Shown: in pieces, positions 21,701 to 31,199 of the stretch
Numbering within the stretch: the stretch's first letter is position 1
Layout of the letters: each line of letters starts with the position of its first letter
DNA from: a virus
Length of the DNA stretch: 38,971 nt
Reading direction: 5' to 3' (one strand)
Virus record (IMG/VR): IMGVR_UViG_3300003937_000007
Coordinates: 1 to 38,971 of that record
Program-made: the position numbers and the translations under genes
The notes under the pieces: model-generated
Told to the model about the DNA's origin: nothing
Database searches by the model: none
What the model saw: only the letters and a program-made list of their open reading frames with translations

Positions 21701-22878
21701 TGTATTATTTTGAATATCCAGTAGTAGACACAACAATTTATGAGGGAAATGTAAGTTCTTCTATCAATACAGGAATTGATCAAATATTAGAAGTTAGAAA
21801 AGAAGTTAATTCAACGGGAACATCTGTTGGAGTATCTCGAATACTTATTAAATTTGATTATAGTTATATTACTAATCAAGTAAATACAGGAGTTATTCCA
21901 AGCGATGCAAAATATTATTTAAATTTATATGATGCAAGTTCAGAAGAATTAGCAGTAGAACAAACTCTATACACTTATATGGTAAGTGGAAGTTGGTCAG
22001 GTGGAACAGGATTTTATAGTAGAGACCCAGTATTAAGTGATGGGGCAAGTTGGAAATATCGAGATAACGATACAACAAAAACTGAATGGGTGAGTGGTAG
22101 TACAACACAAGGTGGTACTTGGTTTACTTCAAGTATTAGTAGTCAATATGAAGTTAGCTCTTCAGAAAATTTAGTTTATGAAACTAAAGATATTAGAATG
22201 GATATTAGTGATTTGGTTAAAAATCATATTTATTCAAGTTCTATATTTCCAAATAATGGGCTTATTGTAAAGAGACAAAATGTAGCAACATCACAAAGTA
22301 TGTATTCAATATTCGATCCAACAACCGCAACAGGTTCAGCTGAAGGGGATACTAATCATATTGGACATTTAAAATTTTTCTCACGAGAGACAAATACAAT
22401 TTTTCCACCAAAGTTAGAAGTAGAGTGGGATGATAGTGTATGGAGTACTGGAAGTTTAAGTGCTTTAGCTTCATCCGATTTAGATAACCTAACTGTTTAT
22501 TTTAAAAATATTAAATCTGAATATAAAGAAAAATCAAAAGTAAAATTCAGATTAGTAGGTAGAGAACTATATCCAACAAGAGGATTTTCTACTACACCCG
22601 CAGCGTTAACTGTAAAATCTTTACCAAGTGGAAGTCAGTCTCTTGGCCAAGGAACTTACTATTCAGTAAAAGATTCTTTAACTGATGATGTGATAATTCC
22701 ATTTGGAACAGGTTCAATTGTTAGCTGTGATTCAACAGGTAATTATTTTAATTTGTGGATGGATGGGTTACAACCAGAAAGACATTATAAGTTTGAAATT
22801 AAAGTAGTAAGTGGAAGCGGAGCAGATGAATCATCTTTAGTATATGATGACGGATATGAATTTAAAGTGGTGAGATAA
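21700..22878 (+). CDS. Tail or baseplate-associated protein, beta-rich (392 aa)
   Basis: Beta-rich throughout, with Ser, Gly and Thr runs. The start (VDTTIYEGNVSSSINTGI, DQILEVRKE, then SRILIKFDYS) resembles DNRLRE-type domains, which form beta-sandwich surfaces in secreted proteins and fibres. A second domain near residues 255-390 (NLTVYFKNIKSEYKEKSKVK) ends with YKFEIKVVSGSG. It is coupled to the gp6-like gene, so it is probably a peripheral baseplate or fibre-attachment protein. Confidence 0.65.
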   Translation: MYYFEYPVVDTTIYEGNVSSSINTGIDQILEVRKEVNSTGTSVGVSRILIKFDYSYITNQVNTGVIPSDAKYYLNLYDASSEELAVEQTLYTYMVSGSWSGGTGFYSRDPVLSDGASWKYRDNDTTKTEWVSGSTTQGGTWFTSSISSQYEVSSSENLVYETKDIRMDISDLVKNHIYSSSIFPNNGLIVKRQNVATSQSMYSIFDPTTATGSAEGDTNHIGHLKFFSRETNTIFPPKLEVEWDDSVWSTGSLSALASSDLDNLTVYFKNIKSEYKEKSKVKFRLVGRELYPTRGFSTTPAALTVKSLPSGSQSLGQGTYYSVKDSLTDDVIIPFGTGSIVSCDSTGNYFNLWMDGLQPERHYKFEIKVVSGSGADESSLVYDDGYEFKVVR

Positions 22879-22879
22879 A

Positions 22880-23377
22880 ATGCCCTATACAATAAAACAA
22901 GCTAGAAATACAGATTATTATAAAAATGTACAAGATGCAGACGAACATAAACTTTTAAAACATTTAGAAGAAGAAAAGAAAAGAGCTGCAATGTCTGGTT
23001 CTGCACTTGATGCAACAGACCCATTGAGAGATGAAAGAGGATTTTTATTATCATACGAAGACCCTAAAAATCCAGGTGCTTCAATGGAAAAGGAACACCA
23101 ATATGTTAGACTTCCTGTAGTACAAAAATCTTCAAATAAAGACTTGTGGTTAAAGTTTTTTGGTCCTGAAGAATTAGGCGGGAATGGAAAATCAGTATTT
23201 AATGAATTACTTACTGAAGTACCACCTGAAGAACCAGAAGTAACACCTCCTGAACTTGAGGGAATGAGAATAGAATTACAATCTAAGATAGATGCTCAAG
23301 ATGAATTGAATATAACATTAGATGAAACTATAACAGAATTACAAGAAGAACTTGCAAAAGTAGCAGAGGGTGATTAA
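22880..23377 (+). CDS. Hypothetical tail protein with C-terminal coiled coil (165 aa)
   Basis: No family recognised. Residues 1-110 are charged with an early helix (DEHKLLKHLEEEKKRAAMSG) and a proline/glutamate linker (EVPPEEPEVTPPELEG). Residues 125-162 form a coiled coil (LQSKIDAQDELNITLDETIT). Its stop overlaps the start of the 1595-aa gene. Possibly an assembly chaperone or connector for that large protein. Confidence 0.65.
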   Translation: MPYTIKQARNTDYYKNVQDADEHKLLKHLEEEKKRAAMSGSALDATDPLRDERGFLLSYEDPKNPGASMEKEHQYVRLPVVQKSSNKDLWLKFFGPEELGGNGKSVFNELLTEVPPEEPEVTPPELEGMRIELQSKIDAQDELNITLDETITELQEELAKVAEGD

Positions 23378-26300
23378 TGTTAGAATACGGATTAAATCAA
23401 AAAGATAAAGAACAATTAGAAATTCCTGGACTGTTACCTTCTGGATTTGGTAGAAGAAATGAAGATTATATTCATATCTATGTTTATCAATCAGAAGACT
23501 TAACTACTGATGAAGACGATGTATTAGTTGGAGATGAAATATTTCCAGCAGGAGATGTATTTCCTGATGATAGAAAACTTGATTTAGATATAGGTGGACA
23601 TTTACGACAAATGGGTTTTACAGAAGGAACTTATAAAGTTAAGTATTTGTTTCTAAAGAGAATTGCTGGAAAAGAACAAACTGTATTTATAAATGAAGAT
23701 GGTGAGGTTCATGTTGGTAAAGTTCAAACAAAAGTTATTAATGGAAAAACAAAATATTTCTCAACTAAAAAATTTGGTAAAAGACAATCAAGACAAGAAC
23801 TAAAAGAAATATTTCCAAAAGAATTAAAATATGTTGTAAAGAAAATATCTGCTGATAAAACAGAAGTTGAAGTAGATACTCAAAATATTCAAAACGCACT
23901 TTATAAAAAGAGAATAAAAGAAATAAATTCGTGGATAACTTATACGCCACTTACAAATTCTACTTCAGGTAAAATAAGATTTGATTTAACCGACCCAAAT
24001 ATATTAGTATTAACACCACACGATAAAGAACCAGGATTTAGTGATGCTATGATTGGTGGTAAAATAACAATTAAAGGTGTGTATAGTATTACTGGCAAAC
24101 AGATTGCAGCTAGAATGAAACCAATAGTTTTCCCAAAATCAGTTTTTACTCCAGAAGATTTATCAAGTATAGATATTTTTGCAGGAGTTACACAAGGAGT
24201 GGAACAACCAACTGTAGATGAGCAGATTAATGTAAGAGCAGTAGATGAAGAAATGGTTGGTGGGAACGACAAGTTTTCAGGTGTTTGTTTTACAGGGAAT
24301 ACTAAAGTAAAATTAAGTAATGGTAGACAAGTTCCAATAAAATATTTAAGACATGGAATGAAAGTCAAAACAGAAATTGGTTATGCAAAAATATTAAAAG
24401 TAATTAAAGATGAAAGACCTTATGGTGATACACTTTCTAAATTTAAAAATCTAATAACTACAGATAACCATCCAATGAAGTATCGTGGTAAATGGTATAA
24501 GGCTCATGAGATTGGTAAGTTATTTCAATCTAAACCACTTAATGTTTATAATTTAATTCTTGATAAACACCACACAATAGTTGCAAACAATGTTGTTTGT
24601 GCAACTCTTGGTAAGTGGGAATCAATGAAGAAGTTTGAAATGTGGAGAGAAAGACAAATCACTATGTTGAGAGCTATGGATGAAGGTGATGATTGGAGTA
24701 TGGGTGGAGATTCTTCTACTGACAATGAGGGAATGACTTATAGTACACCATATATTGCAAATAATGAAGTTGTAGTTAATGCCCCACCACCAAGTGTAAC
24801 TCCAGACAATATTAGAGAGGCAATAGCTATGAGTCAGGCTTCAACTGATGCCCCAACGGTTACAGTACCAGCTCCAGCAATTGTAATACCAATTGATTAT
24901 GTTGGAACAATTGTTGAGGTGTTAGACAATAATAGAATAAGAGTTGATACATCATATGAACAAGGTGCAAATAAATTTGAACATAGTGGTGAAGATAATT
25001 CAAGAGCAATATTTGATGAATGTTTTGTTAATTTCAAAAAAGGACAAGTTGAAAGATTAAATACTTATATGGTTTGTAATGGAAGTTATCACTTAGTACT
25101 TAATTATTTAAAAAATCCATTTGGAGCTGAAACTTCAAGATTAGTAAAGTTATACGATAAGGTAGAAGAAACAGAAGAAATGGATTTGTGTTATTTCGTA
25201 GAAGAGAAAATGGAGCCATATGAAGATACGATTACTTTAGTTCCATTTGTAGAGGAAGATCCTGAAATATTATTTTTAAGATTACCAGATTTTAACTCTA
25301 CTAATAATCCAATAAATTTTCGTGGAACAAACTTTAATAACTATACTCAATTAATCGGAACAGATTCGGGAGTACAAGAAGATATTCAAAATAAATTAGT
25401 TTCACAAAGTTTACTTGATACCCAAGTCAATGTTGATTATACAAGAAGAACAGATTATTTAGGAAGTGATATAACAGATTATGGATTTGCTAATCACATT
25501 CACTTTAGTAGTGCAGAAAAAAGAATTGATAATTTTAAAACGAAATTAGAATTAATTGAATTATATGTTTCATCAAGTGATTCATTTCAAGATATAACTG
25601 GTTCTGAAGAAACTATTGGTGAATGGAATGCTAAAAAACGAAGAGTAATTAATTCATTTGATCCATTAGAACATTATATGTATTTTGAATCATCTTCATA
25701 CGCTTCGAGTTCAGTTGGAGAATACTACTCAGCTTCTTGGCCTAAGTCAAATTCATCTTCACCATATACATTAGTTCATACGAGTGGTTCTGCAGCAACA
25801 ACTTGGTTTGATACTTGGAGAGGATATGCAGAAGATTTTGATAGAAACAATCGTGATAGATTAGCTAATAATATACCACTTCATGTAAATACTGATACTC
25901 AAAATAATACATTTATAGATTTTCTTGATATGACTGGACAACAATTCGATGAGATTTGGAGTTATCTAAAACACTTCACAGATATAAATGAAAGAAGTAA
26001 TAAATTATCAGAGGGTATATCAAAGGATATTGTTAGAGAAGTTGCTAGGAGTATGGGATTTGAACTTACTAATGGTAATGATTTAATGATACTTCCAGAA
26101 TATTTGTTGGGTAAAGAAGCAGATGGTACTACTAAATATGAATCACCACAAGACCAGGTAACAGAAGAAATATGGAAAAGAATTTTAGCAAATACACCTT
26201 TCTTTCTGAAGACAAAAGGTACTATGAGGGCAATGAAAGGATTGTTAAATTGTTATGGTATACCAAGTTCAATATTACGAGTAAGAGAATATGGTGGTCC

Positions 26301-28164
26301 TGATAAAGGAACAAGAGTTTCTTATGAGATAAAAAGAAAGTTTACATATGCATTAGATTTTAAATCTTCAGAGTATGTTCAAGTGCCATGGAATGATGAT
26401 GGTACGAGTGGAATAAAACCTGAAACAGTAGAGTTTAGATTTAGAAGTCCAAAATCAAAAGACCAAGTTATATTGAATCAAGGAACTAATTGGGCAATAT
26501 CATTACAAGATAATGGAGCAACTGATGATTATGGATATTTAGAATTTGCTATTAGTGGTAGTTCTCTTGAATTTGTTACTTCATCTTTATTACCAGTTTA
26601 TAATGATGAGATGTGGAGTGTTATGTTAACGAGGAAATCAGCAAGTGGAGCTGAGTTAACTGCAGATACAACTTCACAAAATATAACTTATGAGTTAACA
26701 ACAAAACAATATGATTCAAGTAGAGAAGTTGTAAGGTTTGCAAGTAGTCAAAGTTTATCAACAAATACTGCAGCGACAAATGCTAAATTTGTTGCAGATG
26801 GTACTCTAAGTTTTGGTGGAAGTGGAACAGGGTTTTATACAACACAACTTAGTGGTTCATTAATGGAGCTTAGATTGTGGAGTGAACCATTATCACAGGA
26901 TTCATTTGATAACCATGTTAGAGCACCAAAATCTTATAATGGAAATACTACTGAATCTTTCTTTGATAATTTAATTCATAGGACACAATTGAATGATAAT
27001 GTAACATTAGATGCAACTTCAAGTTTTACCGATAATAGTTTTTCACAAACATATAATGCAACTGGTAGTGCTAAGAGTTTTAGTGGTAATCAATTTAGAA
27101 GTATTGTAGATAAAGAAGAATTAAGAGTTCCAAACATTGGGCCAAATAGAAGAAATGCAACCAAGATAAGATTAGAGGATAATACTTTAACTGGACCATT
27201 ATCATCTAATATTAGAAAAGAAAAATCATCACAAGATTTCGCACCTATAGATAGTAATAAACTCGGAATATTCTTTTCACCGACTGATGTAGTGAATGAG
27301 GATATAATGTATTCTATAGCGGATTTTAATTTTGATAATTTGGTTGGAGACCCAAGAGATGTTTATGAAGATAGTTATCGTGGATTAGAATTACAACAAA
27401 GAAAGTATTGGAAAAAATATTCACAAACAAATAACTTTTGGGATTATTTGAGAATCATAGATTATTATGATAGTGGTATTTGGCAACAACTTAGAAGTTT
27501 ATCACCAGCGAGAGCAAACACAACTCTTGGTGTATTGATTGAACCAAACATTTTAGAAAGAAGTAAAGTTGTTATTGGTAAAATTCCAGAATTTGATAAT
27601 CAATATTTTGAAAATGCAGGACACTTTGATGTTGGAATAGATATGACTAATTTCATAAGTGGTTCTGATGATAGGATGATGATTCTAACTGGTGAGTTTC
27701 CAAACTATAATGGAACTATAAATATACACAATAATGAAAGTGGTTCACTTGGAACATTAGCAATGCCATCATTGGTGAGATTGGGAGAAATTGACCCGAG
27801 AACAGAATTTGGTAATACATATGCTACAGCAAGTACTACACAGGGTGCTGTATCAAGAGTATTTACAGAAACATTACAACCTTATATTAGTTCTTCAAGA
27901 CTTGCAGAACACAATGAAATAAAATATAAGAATTATGCGAGTTCACAAGATGCTTATACTGATACACCACTTAGTTCATCATTTGAACCAGCGGAATATC
28001 AGAGTATGGCATATGACTCAAAACTTTTTAGACTTTTTTATAAAGGTCAATTATTAACAAAGAAAAATACAATAGATGGAAACGACCCCGTTGAGATAAC
28101 TATAACATCACCAACAAAACTTGTAACACAAGAACCAGGTGATTCTAAACTAAAAGTTGAATAA
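23377..28164 (+). CDS. Giant baseplate/tail protein with internal Hint domain and lectin-like domain (1595 aa)
   Basis: The largest gene. The N-terminal region (about 1-300) reads as a baseplate-type domain (HIYVYQSEDLTTDEDD, GTYKVKYLFLKR). Residues 304-407 are a Hint fold (see separate entry). The middle (about 440-980) is unassigned, with a segment MGFELTNGNDLMILPEYLLG common in phage wedge or fibre proteins. About residues 989-1175 look like a concanavalin/LamG-type lectin: YALDFKSSEYVQVPWNDD, then FRFRSPKSKDQVILNQ and GSLMELRLWSEPLSQDSF. The C terminus is beta-rich. In position it corresponds to the T4 gp7/gp8 region, and it probably forms the outer wedge and carries a receptor-binding or fibre-docking surface. 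ATG 23377 overlaps the previous stop (TAATG). Confidence 0.8.
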   Translation: MLEYGLNQKDKEQLEIPGLLPSGFGRRNEDYIHIYVYQSEDLTTDEDDVLVGDEIFPAGDVFPDDRKLDLDIGGHLRQMGFTEGTYKVKYLFLKRIAGKEQTVFINEDGEVHVGKVQTKVINGKTKYFSTKKFGKRQSRQELKEIFPKELKYVVKKISADKTEVEVDTQNIQNALYKKRIKEINSWITYTPLTNSTSGKIRFDLTDPNILVLTPHDKEPGFSDAMIGGKITIKGVYSITGKQIAARMKPIVFPKSVFTPEDLSSIDIFAGVTQGVEQPTVDEQINVRAVDEEMVGGNDKFSGVCFTGNTKVKLSNGRQVPIKYLRHGMKVKTEIGYAKILKVIKDERPYGDTLSKFKNLITTDNHPMKYRGKWYKAHEIGKLFQSKPLNVYNLILDKHHTIVANNVVCATLGKWESMKKFEMWRERQITMLRAMDEGDDWSMGGDSSTDNEGMTYSTPYIANNEVVVNAPPPSVTPDNIREAIAMSQASTDAPTVTVPAPAIVIPIDYVGTIVEVLDNNRIRVDTSYEQGANKFEHSGEDNSRAIFDECFVNFKKGQVERLNTYMVCNGSYHLVLNYLKNPFGAETSRLVKLYDKVEETEEMDLCYFVEEKMEPYEDTITLVPFVEEDPEILFLRLPDFNSTNNPINFRGTNFNNYTQLIGTDSGVQEDIQNKLVSQSLLDTQVNVDYTRRTDYLGSDITDYGFANHIHFSSAEKRIDNFKTKLELIELYVSSSDSFQDITGSEETIGEWNAKKRRVINSFDPLEHYMYFESSSYASSSVGEYYSASWPKSNSSSPYTLVHTSGSAATTWFDTWRGYAEDFDRNNRDRLANNIPLHVNTDTQNNTFIDFLDMTGQQFDEIWSYLKHFTDINERSNKLSEGISKDIVREVARSMGFELTNGNDLMILPEYLLGKEADGTTKYESPQDQVTEEIWKRILANTPFFLKTKGTMRAMKGLLNCYGIPSSILRVREYGGPDKGTRVSYEIKRKFTYALDFKSSEYVQVPWNDDGTSGIKPETVEFRFRSPKSKDQVILNQGTNWAISLQDNGATDDYGYLEFAISGSSLEFVTSSLLPVYNDEMWSVMLTRKSASGAELTADTTSQNITYELTTKQYDSSREVVRFASSQSLSTNTAATNAKFVADGTLSFGGSGTGFYTTQLSGSLMELRLWSEPLSQDSFDNHVRAPKSYNGNTTESFFDNLIHRTQLNDNVTLDATSSFTDNSFSQTYNATGSAKSFSGNQFRSIVDKEELRVPNIGPNRRNATKIRLEDNTLTGPLSSNIRKEKSSQDFAPIDSNKLGIFFSPTDVVNEDIMYSIADFNFDNLVGDPRDVYEDSYRGLELQQRKYWKKYSQTNNFWDYLRIIDYYDSGIWQQLRSLSPARANTTLGVLIEPNILERSKVVIGKIPEFDNQYFENAGHFDVGIDMTNFISGSDDRMMILTGEFPNYNGTINIHNNESGSLGTLAMPSLVRLGEIDPRTEFGNTYATASTTQGAVSRVFTETLQPYISSSRLAEHNEIKYKNYASSQDAYTDTPLSSSFEPAEYQSMAYDSKLFRLFYKGQLLTKKNTIDGNDPVEITITSPTKLVTQEPGDSKLKVE
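24286..24597 (+). other. Hint (hedgehog/intein-type) domain coding segment
   Basis: Residues 304-407 of the 1595-aa protein. Block A: CFTGNTKVKLSNGRQVPIKY with nucleophile-position Cys304. Block B: ITTDNHPMKY, giving the TxxH motif. Block F: NVYNLILDKHHTIVANNVV. Where inteins end in HN followed by Cys/Ser/Thr, this domain continues VCATLGK, so the terminal Asn is absent. Confidence 0.8.
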
Positions 28165-28177
28165 AAGATGAGTAAGT

Positions 28178-28191
28178 ATATATTTATCTAT
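28178..28191 (+). promoter_or_regulatory. Candidate late promoter, TATATTTATCTATG
   Basis: A copy of TATTTAT-N3-TG in the 69-base gap after the giant gene, 42 bases before the ATG at 28234, which itself has TTAGGAG upstream. Confidence 0.45.
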
Positions 28192-28233
28192 GAGGTTTTC
28201 CATCTCAAATACAATACAATTAGGAGTATTTAA

Positions 28234-29070
28234 ATGAATAAAAAATCAGTCGTTTGGACATCCCCAAGACGCGTGAAAATGGGATTTCTAAACAATACAA
28301 GCGTAACCGTTGATGCTATTCTTACCAAAAAAGGTCGAGAACTATTGGCAAGAGGGCAAGACGAGTTCAGAATAACAAAGTTTGCATTATCGGATGACGA
28401 AATAGATTACAGTCTATGGGATACAGCACATCCGAATGGTTCAAATTATTACGGAGCAGTAATTGAGAATATGCCGTTATTGGAAGCCTTTGTAGATGAA
28501 AATCAAGTTATGAGATATAAGTTAGTATCCTTACCGAAGAATACTGCTAAATTACCAATACTTGAAATTCCATCACCAACATTAGTTTTCAATGGTCCTG
28601 GTATTACTCAAACTATTACACCAAACACGCGAAATGGTAGTGATAACGAAAGTGGATATAACTTCATCTTACATGATGGTATTATAGCTAACTTGACTCC
28701 AGTAATCGTTTCTTCTAATACGAAGAAAAGTAGAGTACCACCAAAACAAAGGTTTGCAAGAAGAGCAGCTGGATCCAGTCGGGGAAGATTTTCCGCAGGA
28801 GCAGCTGGTAAATTGGGTGCAACCGCATTTTTAGATGAACTGGAAGATATGAATATTGCAGATTTACAATTTAATGCAGGGGCAACTACTCCAGTATTCT
28901 TAAACGAGGAAGAGAGAAAGAGTTCAATAACAATTACAGGAAAATCTGTAAATGTCGTTTCTCGTTCTGTAACTTCAGACACTTCAACAAATGTAACCGT
29001 AATTGGGTTGGACACAGGGGCGACATATAATGTTGCAGTTACTGTTAAAGCAGACCCAAGTAAATTATAA
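28234..29070 (+). CDS. Phage structural protein (278 aa)
   Basis: TAGGAG lies before ATG 28234. The first 100 residues (MGFLNNTSVTVDAILTKKGR, ELLARGQDEFRITKFALSDD, then EIDYSLWDTAHPNGSNYYGA and MPLLEAF) belong to a conserved protein type that I associate with uncultured marine phage tail modules; no function is named. A basic linker near 170-195 (KKSRVPPKQRFARRAAGSSR) precedes a beta-rich, Ig-like C terminus (SITITGKSVNVVSRS, TYNVAVTVKADP). Ig-like C-terminal domains are common on virion surfaces. It is the first gene of a new transcription unit with its own late-type promoter. Confidence 0.7.
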   Translation: MNKKSVVWTSPRRVKMGFLNNTSVTVDAILTKKGRELLARGQDEFRITKFALSDDEIDYSLWDTAHPNGSNYYGAVIENMPLLEAFVDENQVMRYKLVSLPKNTAKLPILEIPSPTLVFNGPGITQTITPNTRNGSDNESGYNFILHDGIIANLTPVIVSSNTKKSRVPPKQRFARRAAGSSRGRFSAGAAGKLGATAFLDELEDMNIADLQFNAGATTPVFLNEEERKSSITITGKSVNVVSRSVTSDTSTNVTVIGLDTGATYNVAVTVKADPSKL

Positions 29071-29080
29071 GGAGTAGATG

Positions 29081-30091
29081 ATGTCAGTATTTACAAGATT
29101 CGATTTTGAAAACGATGTAGTTGAAAATCAACGAACTAAAGTATCAAGTGGTATTTTTAGTGGTGGAAGTGGAACATTAACCACTTTCTTTACAGCATCA
29201 GCATTAGGTGATGTTAGTGGTTCGTATCGTGCAATATATCATAAAGTACCAAGCGATTCAACATCCGAGATACAATTTGATATAGGATATGCTAATTTTA
29301 ATGGAAGTGGTTCAGCAGGAAATTCAACCAAATTAACAAGTGGTGGAAGACAGACTGCGGGAATGTATAGACAATTCAGAAATGTTTTGTTATCACCAAA
29401 TACGGAAAAATTTACATTCACAAGTGCAGCAGCTTCTGCAGATGATTTCTATTTTATCTCGTTCAATCGAGCTCGTATGAGAGAAAAGATTGATCCAGGT
29501 AATTGGGAAATACATCTTGGAAGTACACCATTAAAATTAATTGATGATAGTGGAGCAACTAATAATCCAACTGTTAATGAGGGTGGAAGAGTATACAATA
29601 TTGTTTCAGGTTCATTGGAGACAGGAACAGGTGTTATTAAAACTGCAGCAGCTTCTCAACCAGGTGGAGCAATTGGTACATTCTATCCAGATTTAGGAAT
29701 TATTTTATTAAGTGCAGCCCAACTTGATGCAAGTGCCTCAATGGCAAGTGCCAGAAGTGCAGATGCATTCGATGACAATGGAATGAAATTTTATAATTCA
29801 ATGGTAACAGGTAATAAAGTTCAAGTTCGTAGAGAAGAAGAAATAACTTCAACAAACTTTTTCTGTAGAGTGAATAACAAACGATACAACTTTAGTTCCA
29901 ATCCAACTTTCTTTACAGGTTCAGATGGAGCATTAACACAACAAACTTTCTTCAAAGACCCTAAAGTTTATATTACAACTGTAGGTATGTACAATGATGA
30001 CAATGAGTTGTTGGCTATTGCTAAATTAAGTAAACCTATTTTGAAATCATACTCAAGGGAAGCTATTATAAAAGTAAAACTTGACTTCTAA
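29081..30091 (+). CDS. Structural protein with shared C-terminal module (336 aa)
   Basis: I use ATG 29081 because AAGGAG (29069-29074) is then six bases away; ATG 29078 is in frame but only three bases away. The protein is Gly/Ser/Ala-rich and beta-structured (SSGIFSGGSGTLTTFFTASA). The last 45 residues (VYITTVGMYNDDNELLAIAK, then LSKPIL) match the end of the next protein (VSTVGLYNDSNELMAIGKLS). The YNDxNELxAIxKLSK motif is a familiar tail-end element of phage structural proteins. Probably a tail fibre, tube or fibritin-like component; not assigned further. Confidence 0.65.
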   Translation: MSVFTRFDFENDVVENQRTKVSSGIFSGGSGTLTTFFTASALGDVSGSYRAIYHKVPSDSTSEIQFDIGYANFNGSGSAGNSTKLTSGGRQTAGMYRQFRNVLLSPNTEKFTFTSAAASADDFYFISFNRARMREKIDPGNWEIHLGSTPLKLIDDSGATNNPTVNEGGRVYNIVSGSLETGTGVIKTAAASQPGGAIGTFYPDLGIILLSAAQLDASASMASARSADAFDDNGMKFYNSMVTGNKVQVRREEEITSTNFFCRVNNKRYNFSSNPTFFTGSDGALTQQTFFKDPKVYITTVGMYNDDNELLAIAKLSKPILKSYSREAIIKVKLDF

Positions 30092-30103
30092 GGGGAAACT
30101 ATA

Positions 30104-31117
30104 ATGTTCAAAAACATTGACCCATCGAATAAGTCAATTAAACCTTTTAAAGCGTATAAGTCATTCACACTATCTAACAATGATAGTGGAAGTGGCCACT
30201 TTGTTTTAAAAGCAGTTAGTGGTTCTCATCATAATTTCAATACAGGTTCCGCAGCTTCACAGAGTTTTGGTAGTTATGTTCAATCTGCAAGTGCATTTGA
30301 ATATGGTACATTCTATGATTTACCTAATTGGCATGGAATAAATCAACTCTATTATAAAAGAAGTTCAGAACCATATGGAAATTTTGGAAGTAATAATCCT
30401 AAAAAGATTAATCGCGAACTAAATGGTACGGCAAGAATATTTTCCATACCAAGACAATTATTCGGTGAACAAATAAAACCAGAAAGTGTAACACTATCAG
30501 CTACAGCTGATGGCCAAACTTTTGATATCCGAGATGACGGAGATGGGAATTTATTTGATTTTGCTCATTCAGCAAGTTATGCTGCATTTAAATCAAGTTC
30601 ATTTAATAGGAGTCAAGGTGTACAATCAAATGGAAGTGGGAGTGAGGTAGGTAATGTTTTTTATGAACATGGCCAAATTGTTATAACCGATACAGGTTCT
30701 TATGTAAATGTAGGAACTTCAACAGGACATACTTTAAATTATAAAGCAACTTCTACATTATATGAACATGAATATATTGTGGATGCTACACCAAGTGAGT
30801 TTAATTTAAGTACTAATATAAGTGCTACATTTGAACGAAGTGGTAGTATATCAATTGCAGAAGGAAGTGTATCAATGTCAAGATTTTTCCCACCAGGTGA
30901 TCAACCAACGGGTGTGGGAACGGGCAGTTTAAAACCATTTTACAATGCAGCTTCTAAGGTGGCATCATACACAACACATTCTGAATTTCGACCATATGTT
31001 AGTACTGTAGGACTTTATAATGATAGTAATGAACTTATGGCTATTGGTAAGTTAAGTAAAGCAGTGAAGTTTAGTAAAGATTCAAACACATCAATAGTTA
31101 TAAGATTTGATGTATAA
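30104..31117 (+). CDS. Structural protein, partial paralogue of the previous gene (337 aa)
   Basis: Begins 12 bases after the previous gene with AGGGG upstream. N-terminal part is different (NIDPSNKSIKPFKAYKSFTL) and contains a conserved-looking block near residues 104-130 (NRELNGTARIFSIPRQLFGE). Gly/Ser-rich middle; C terminus YVSTVGLYNDSNELMAIGKL is shared with the previous protein. Both are about the same length, so the pair may come from duplication followed by divergence, or share only a docking module. Probably virion surface or tail proteins. Confidence 0.65.
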   Translation: MFKNIDPSNKSIKPFKAYKSFTLSNNDSGSGHFVLKAVSGSHHNFNTGSAASQSFGSYVQSASAFEYGTFYDLPNWHGINQLYYKRSSEPYGNFGSNNPKKINRELNGTARIFSIPRQLFGEQIKPESVTLSATADGQTFDIRDDGDGNLFDFAHSASYAAFKSSSFNRSQGVQSNGSGSEVGNVFYEHGQIVITDTGSYVNVGTSTGHTLNYKATSTLYEHEYIVDATPSEFNLSTNISATFERSGSISIAEGSVSMSRFFPPGDQPTGVGTGSLKPFYNAASKVASYTTHSEFRPYVSTVGLYNDSNELMAIGKLSKAVKFSKDSNTSIVIRFDV

Positions 31118-31140
31118 CAGAATTTAATTGAGTATATATT

Positions 31141-31153
31141 CTATTTATTATTG
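31141..31153 (+). promoter_or_regulatory. Candidate late promoter, CTATTTATTATTG
   Basis: TATTTAT-N3-TG at 31142-31153, preceded by GTATATATT, in the 82-base gap before the MscS-like gene at 31200. Confidence 0.45.
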
Positions 31154-31155
31154 GG

Positions 31156-31176
31156 ATTACATAGATGTAATTTTTT
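31156..31176 (+). terminator. Weak A/T-rich hairpin with T run
   Basis: ATTACA-TAGA-TGTAAT followed by five T bases. It could terminate the structural unit or form a 5' hairpin of the next transcript, since it follows the candidate promoter at 31141. The stem has only one G-C... pair per half apart from A-T pairs, so it is weak. Confidence 0.35.
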
Positions 31177-31199
31177 GAAACTTAAAATAGGAGACTACG

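Noticed and set aside
24286-24600. An actively splicing intein
   Set aside because: The terminal His-Asn and following Cys/Ser/Thr are missing, so a full splicing reaction is not supported; kept as a Hint domain instead.
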